A DNA stretch of 64,000 nucleotides from Lachnotalea sp041821265 (GTDB taxonomy: Bacteria > Bacillota > Clostridia > Lachnospirales > Lachnospiraceae): contig JBGUEQ010000008.1 of assembly GCA_041821265.1 (NCBI GenBank), positions 49,320 through 113,319 of the forward strand. The letters run 5' to 3'. Shown one piece after another: positions 60,000 through 64,000 of this stretch; the first letter of the stretch is position 1; the number at the start of each line of letters is the position of its first letter. Under the pieces are notes generated by a model, which was not told the DNA's origin, made no database searches, and worked only from the letters and a program-made list of their open reading frames with translations. The position numbers and the translations under genes were made by a program.

Positions 60000-60312
60000 T
60001 TTTAATCCTCTTTCTCTTTTGATAACAGAAAATATTTTTCTCTGTTGATACCTTATTGAGGATAAAACAATTTAGACGTATTTTCCACTAATTTTAACTC
60101 TAATTTATAGTATTTTACTGATTTTTTGTCTTTTTTAGAATAAACAAAAGCCGATATTTCAACTACAAATACCGACATCAAACTCAATAGTATTTTATTT
60201 CTATCTCTTTTATATTATAAAAATTTGTGCTATGATTTCTTTTATCGATTCGTTCGGAAATTATTAAAAGCACCTATCACTTTTATTCAATTCTACTGAG
60301 AGGTATTACAAG
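60000..60312. other. Intergenic region between divergent MATE and AraC genes
   Basis: AT-rich. It should contain both promoters; TATGAT near 60230 is a possible -10 for the regulator gene, without a good -35. I see no clear AraC-type direct repeats. Confidence 0.35.
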
Positions 60313-61143
60313 ATGTTAAAAGATAGACACATGGAATTTATTGCTGAAAAAATCAAACGAGAACAATATTTTGATATGAAGCATTCACACTTTCACCCAT
60401 ACTATGAAATTTATTACCTTTCATCGGGAAAACGTAAGATTTTTGTTAATGATACCTTATATACCTTAAACCGAGGCGATGTTTTATTTATCCATAAAAA
60501 CATGCTTCATCGTACCACATACATCTCTAATGAGACACATGAACGTTTTGCATTAAATTTTTCTGATAAATATTTACTTCCTCTCCTTGTAAATACTTCA
60601 AAACAAGATCTATTAGACTGTTTTAAATCACCACTTATCTCAATCCAAGTGAATCGTCGAAACTACATTGAAGATTTATTTAAAAAAATAATTGACGAAT
60701 CTGTCAATCTTGATGAATTCTCAGATCATTTACTAAATAATTATTTTCAAGAGCTTATTATATTTTTAATACGATACCAAATAAATTATGCCCAATTAAC
60801 CATACCTACTACCATGACTGATGAAGTCATTCAAAGCACCGCTAAATATATTCGATGCAACTATACGCTAGCTATTACGTTAGAAATGGCTGCTTCTCAT
60901 GCAAGTATGAGTAGCACTTATTTTTCTAAAAAATTTAAAAAGGTTACTGGTTTTGGTTTCAAAGAATATTTATGTAAAATTCGTCTGGTTGAAGCTTCCA
61001 AACGTCTTCTCGAAACGAATGATTCTATCACAACAATTGCTTTCGAATGTGGATTCAGCGATAGTAATTACTTTGGTGATGTATTTAAAAAATGGAAGGG
61101 AATTTCTCCCCTTCAGTATAGAAAAACAAATGAACTTGTTTAG
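60313..61143 (+). CDS. AraC family transcriptional regulator
   Basis: 276 aa. Residues 15-95 form a cupin-like sensor (HSHFHPYYEIYYLSSGKRKIF) and residues 178-272 two helix-turn-helix units (ASMSSTYFSKKFKKVTGFGFKEYL and IAFECGFSDSNYFGDVFKKWKG). GAGAGG lies upstream of the ATG. The His-rich cupin suggests a small-molecule ligand. It is divergent from the MATE exporter, which may be its target; no direct evidence. Confidence 0.88.
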   Translation: MLKDRHMEFIAEKIKREQYFDMKHSHFHPYYEIYYLSSGKRKIFVNDTLYTLNRGDVLFIHKNMLHRTTYISNETHERFALNFSDKYLLPLLVNTSKQDLLDCFKSPLISIQVNRRNYIEDLFKKIIDESVNLDEFSDHLLNNYFQELIIFLIRYQINYAQLTIPTTMTDEVIQSTAKYIRCNYTLAITLEMAASHASMSSTYFSKKFKKVTGFGFKEYLCKIRLVEASKRLLETNDSITTIAFECGFSDSNYFGDVFKKWKGISPLQYRKTNELV

Positions 61144-61174
61144 TAATTATAAGGGTACTGAATAGTTTCCTTGT

Positions 61175-62173
61175 TTAACGAATAAATTCGAATAATTTGT
61201 TTAAAAAAGGCGTAATTATCTTACTTCGTGCCATATAAATTTCATGCTGTGATATTGGGACAAAAACAATTTGAGCATCCTTTACCCCTTGTGCAAATAG
61301 ATTTTGGCTATTTGCTTTTACTAAAGAATCATTTTCTGCTTGAAAGATAATAATTGGAATATTTATTTTTTGAAGTTTTTCTATTTTCAGTAATTCTTTT
61401 GTTGCTAAAATTGACTGTTTCAGCCAAGAATAGGTGCCACAATTATTTTGATAATGCTCGTTATTCAATCGTTTTTGAAAGTAATAACTATAACGCACAT
61501 TAGAGCTAGAACAACTATCTTCAAGTCTCTCCTTTGGGTTGAATTTTTCTTGAACATAAATATGATCCTTTTTATGCCCTATCATAACATTAAAGTCAGC
61601 AATTAATTTAGTAACCCAAAGCGGCATGTTTCCAGTGTTAATTTCAAACATAGGAGAAGAAAAAATTGCTTTTGAAAAATCATTTGGATATTTCTCTAGA
61701 TAACTCCCCCCAATTGCTCCTCCCATAGAATGTGTATACAAAATAATGGGTAGCTGTTGACTATCTGGTTTCACCTTTTTACTCATAAATGCTTTTAAAT
61801 CTTCCACATAGTCATCAAATAGCTCCACATGAGTAACCGAATAATCCTCCACCATTCGAAATGAATTACCATGCCCTTGATGATCCATAATGAAAACGTT
61901 ACAATTTTCTCTATAGAAATAATATATCATTTCCTTATATTTTTCTGTATTTTCAGCAAAGCCATGACATATGACTATATTTTGTGTTGCCTCCAGTGAC
62001 AGATATTCTTCATAATATAAGTTTTTGTTCGATTCTCTTGAGAAAAACCCTGTTTTCCTAATGCTGTCTAAGAATGGCTCTACCTCAAATTTCATTACTT
62101 CTTGAAACTGATCATCTGAAATTGCCTCAATATCACCTAACATTTCATTTAATTGCAATATCGTTTTTTCCAT
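61175..62173 (-). CDS. Alpha/beta hydrolase, lysophospholipase-like (S33/hydrolase_4)
   Basis: 332 aa, cytoplasmic. VICHGFAENTEKY holds the oxyanion-hole HG; Ser149 in YTHSMGG is the nucleophile, with Thr in place of the first Gly of GxSxG; a late Asp precedes SLVKAN and the catalytic His is in ISQHEIY. These are marks of the PldB/monoacylglycerol lipase group. GAGGTG precedes the ATG. A perfect 10-bp inverted repeat lies 48 bases upstream. Confidence 0.85.
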   Translation of the reverse strand: MEKTILQLNEMLGDIEAISDDQFQEVMKFEVEPFLDSIRKTGFFSRESNKNLYYEEYLSLEATQNIVICHGFAENTEKYKEMIYYFYRENCNVFIMDHQGHGNSFRMVEDYSVTHVELFDDYVEDLKAFMSKKVKPDSQQLPIILYTHSMGGAIGGSYLEKYPNDFSKAIFSSPMFEINTGNMPLWVTKLIADFNVMIGHKKDHIYVQEKFNPKERLEDSCSSSNVRYSYYFQKRLNNEHYQNNCGTYSWLKQSILATKELLKIEKLQKINIPIIIFQAENDSLVKANSQNLFAQGVKDAQIVFVPISQHEIYMARSKIITPFLNKLFEFIR

Positions 62174-62220
62174 TTATGTACACCTCAATTTTTGATAAGT
62201 TGTTTTCTCGAATAATTCGT

Positions 62221-62247
62221 CTATTGTTTTCGCCGATAAAACAATAG
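62221..62247. promoter_or_regulatory. Perfect inverted repeat upstream of the hydrolase
   Basis: CTATTGTTTT (62221-62230) and AAAACAATAG (62238-62247) around CGCCGAT. Possible operator for the hydrolase promoter; otherwise the 62174-62479 region shows nothing clear. Confidence 0.45.
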
Positions 62248-62479
62248 TATTCTTGTATTAGAGTTATGCTATCATATTTATTTACCCTTGTATATATGAA
62301 AGCGTGTACATTAAAAATTTGGTATTTTTAACCATGTTTTCAATTTTTGTTTGTTAACTATTTCCTTAAATATATGCTAACTATTGGATTATACGCCATA
62401 ATTCCTTTACAAAATAAAGATTGTATACTATGATAAATAAATTGATAACATAATGGTAACAAATGAAAGGAGTTCTATA

Positions 62480-62929
62480 ATGGAAATCGAAAGAAAGTTT
62501 CTAGTTAATAAGCTTCCTCCTAACCTAAAAGATTATACCTACAAGACTATAGAACAGGCATATTTATCAACTGAGCCTGTTGTTCGTATTCGCAAAAGCA
62601 ATGAGCACTATATATTAACTTATAAATCAATTGGTTTTTTATCACGTGAAGAATATAATATGCCTCTTACCAAAGATGCTTATTATCATTTAAAAGAAAA
62701 AGCAGATGGCAATATTATAAGCAAACGAAGATATTTAATTCCTCTTGGTTCTAATCTTACAATTGAACTCGACATCTTCGATGCTCCGTTTGATACACTT
62801 GTACTTGCAGAGGTGGAATTTGATACAGAAGAACATGCCTTAAGTTTTGTTCCACCTAAGTGGTTTGGTGAAGATGTCACTTATTCCCATAAATATCAAA
62901 ATAGTTACTTAAGCGGGTTATCCATATAA
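62480..62929 (+). CDS. CYTH domain triphosphatase-like protein
   Basis: 149 aa from the ATG at 62480, which follows AAAGGAG; the frame extends to 62453 without support. The start places the ExExK motif (Glu2, Glu4, Lys6) at the very N-terminus, as in bacterial CYTH/TTM enzymes. Further tunnel residues are seen in VRIRKS, YKS, KRRYLI, ELDIF and EVEF. Clostridial relatives hydrolyse tripolyphosphate. Other substrates are possible. Confidence 0.88.
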   Translation: MEIERKFLVNKLPPNLKDYTYKTIEQAYLSTEPVVRIRKSNEHYILTYKSIGFLSREEYNMPLTKDAYYHLKEKADGNIISKRRYLIPLGSNLTIELDIFDAPFDTLVLAEVEFDTEEHALSFVPPKWFGEDVTYSHKYQNSYLSGLSI

Positions 62930-62945
62930 GAATAATTAGCATTGT

Positions 62946-63686
62946 CTAATCTAAAATAGTTTTAGCATGTTCAAGAAGAACTTGCGCATCTTCTTCATAG
63001 CCTGCATCGTAACATATTTTAGCACAATTTTCCAACGCGTGGGCGTAGATTGGAGTTTCCCCATAAAAACTTCTTATCTCGTCAAGTGCACCCTTATATG
63101 ATGCAATCGCATTAATATATTCCTTTTTCATATAATATACTTCAGCAAGCCCAGTTAATGCGATTCCATAGCCTTCTGACTTCTCATTCATTGCTTCATA
63201 AATAGAAATTGCTTGCATGATACACTCTTGTGCCGCCAATGTGTCATAGCTTCTTAAATAGTTAACAGTAAGGTTTGTATAAGCAGTAGCTATTTCCTTT
63301 TCTGTTTTCTCATACTGCCGTAATACTTCAATTGATTTCTTAATTATTTCGCAGGATTCATTAAATTTATCCTTATTGATAAGTAGATTACTAATTGTTG
63401 AATAAATGCTTAAAATATAATATTCCTTGCCCTTAACTAGCGCTTTATAGAGAGGAAGTGCTTCTTCATATATCGCAAGTATTTTGTCTTCAAATTCTTG
63501 TGCTTTTTCATCTTGTCCAACACTCCTGTTAAACCCAACTACTTCATTTAAAATCATAAGTCTGCCAGGTAAATCGTTAGTATCTGTTACTTGTTCTAAA
63601 GACTTATCTAAATATGCCTTCACATCATCAAGATTATTCTTTTTAAAATAATTTTCTAGTTCATTATAAAAACTATCTATATTCAT
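62946..63686 (-). CDS. Tetratricopeptide repeat protein
   Basis: 246 aa of helical repeats; clear TPR units around 95-130, 135-170, 172-205 and 210-245 (for example EGYGIALTGLAEVYYMKKEYINAIASYKGAL). No signal peptide or enzyme domain, so a cytoplasmic scaffold. GGAG precedes the ATG. It converges with the CYTH gene, 16 bases apart. Partner unknown. Confidence 0.85.
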   Translation of the reverse strand: MNIDSFYNELENYFKKNNLDDVKAYLDKSLEQVTDTNDLPGRLMILNEVVGFNRSVGQDEKAQEFEDKILAIYEEALPLYKALVKGKEYYILSIYSTISNLLINKDKFNESCEIIKKSIEVLRQYEKTEKEIATAYTNLTVNYLRSYDTLAAQECIMQAISIYEAMNEKSEGYGIALTGLAEVYYMKKEYINAIASYKGALDEIRSFYGETPIYAHALENCAKICYDAGYEEDAQVLLEHAKTILD

Positions 63687-64000
63687 TAATCACTTCTCCA
63701 ATTCTTTTTTTAAAACGATTCCTTGTTTCATTTATCTAACCTGTCTTTTATTATATATGAAATGTCATAATTAGTATATTTAATTGTACCAAATCGCTGG
63801 CGCGATGGCTAGCCTAGGTACGTGTTTTCCTTTACATTTTTTCTAATATAAAGTTTTTCTTTTTATTTTTAAAAAATAGTAGCGTTTGTTACATATATTT
63901 AGTATCGTTAAGTTCTCACACCAAACAATTGCATATATGACCACCACTACTATCATGACCATAATATCACGTGTTTTCAAACTCAACAATTATATTTTTT
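63687..64000. other. Right-edge non-coding stretch
   Basis: AT-rich, with one GC-rich imperfect palindrome GTACC...GCTGGC-GCGAT-GGCTAGC...GGTAC at 63786-63820, likely another dispersed repeat. The promoter of the TPR gene should lie near 63740 (TATAAT-like on the minus strand). No gene seen. Confidence 0.35.

Overview
The window is AT-rich DNA from a low-GC, Gram-positive anaerobe, most likely a spore-forming clostridium of the Lachnospiraceae type (Lachnoclostridium-like). This rests on AGGAGG-type ribosome sites, TTG starts, lipoprotein and S-layer-like surface proteins, RNase J, a folate ECF transporter and the lack of respiratory genes. There are no rRNA or tRNA genes, no CRISPR array, no prophage and no complete transposon. 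Genus is an inference from gene style, not a measured identity.

Layout. 0.3-2.2 kb: an M24 aminopeptidase and a TetR regulator. 2.5-10.7 kb: a nucleoside salvage operon (BMP lipoprotein, ABC ATPase, two permeases, adenosine/SAH-type deaminase, deoC) read leftward, and a divergent DeoR regulator. Repeated 11-bp half-sites overlap the -10 boxes of both divergent promoters. 11-12.6 kb: an ABC-F ATPase behind a structured leader. 12.6-22.2 kb: two large secreted surface proteins (BspA/Big_2 protein and a 1838-aa Ig-like repeat protein) plus two small membrane proteins. 22.9-29.4 kb: flavodoxin, asparagine synthetase, DbpA-type helicase, M19 dipeptidase, class I amidotransferase. 29.4-40.0 kb: a leftward gene string that encodes a whole CMP-legionaminic acid pathway (PtmE, LegB, C, H, G, I, F), a Maf/DUF115 glycosyltransferase-like protein and five small proteins, four or five of them with a carboxypeptidase-regulatory-like beta fold. 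40.3-41.7 kb: a queuosine-precursor transporter with a radical SAM partner. 42-47 kb: gene remnants, a glycosyltransferase, RNase J and a duplicated beta-domain protein. 47-50.6 kb: a Crp/Fnr regulator, a CcdA-TlpA fusion, a NapH-like ferredoxin and thioredoxin. 50.7-57.2 kb: folT with a THF riboswitch, a class B PBP, and a Co/Ni ECF transporter (cbiMQO) with a CsoR/RcnR-type regulator. 57.2-63.7 kb: a VCBS-like protein, an FkbM remnant, a MATE transporter, an AraC regulator, a lysophospholipase-like hydrolase, a CYTH phosphatase and a TPR protein.

Most interesting points. (1) The legionaminic acid/Maf/small beta-protein string looks like one surface-decoration system. Its first promoter shares a 14-base element with the promoter of a distant duplicated beta-domain protein, and the element fits a late mother-cell (sigma-K-like) -10, which suggests a glycosylated spore-surface layer. 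(2) The cbiM leader folds on paper into a four-stem RNA with a pseudoknot and an anti-Shine-Dalgarno segment, and it does not carry the cobalamin-riboswitch box. (3) Two near-identical 15-bp palindromes lie at exactly the same distance from the -10 boxes of the NapH-like and trxA promoters, next to a Crp-type regulator with matching recognition-helix residues. (4) Two related families of MITE-like elements with GTAAC...GTTAC ends, and a dispersed hairpin family, are scattered between genes; one MITE end supplies the stop codon of the 1838-aa surface protein.

Coordinates and start choices come from reading the sequence. No database search, folding program or alignment was run.
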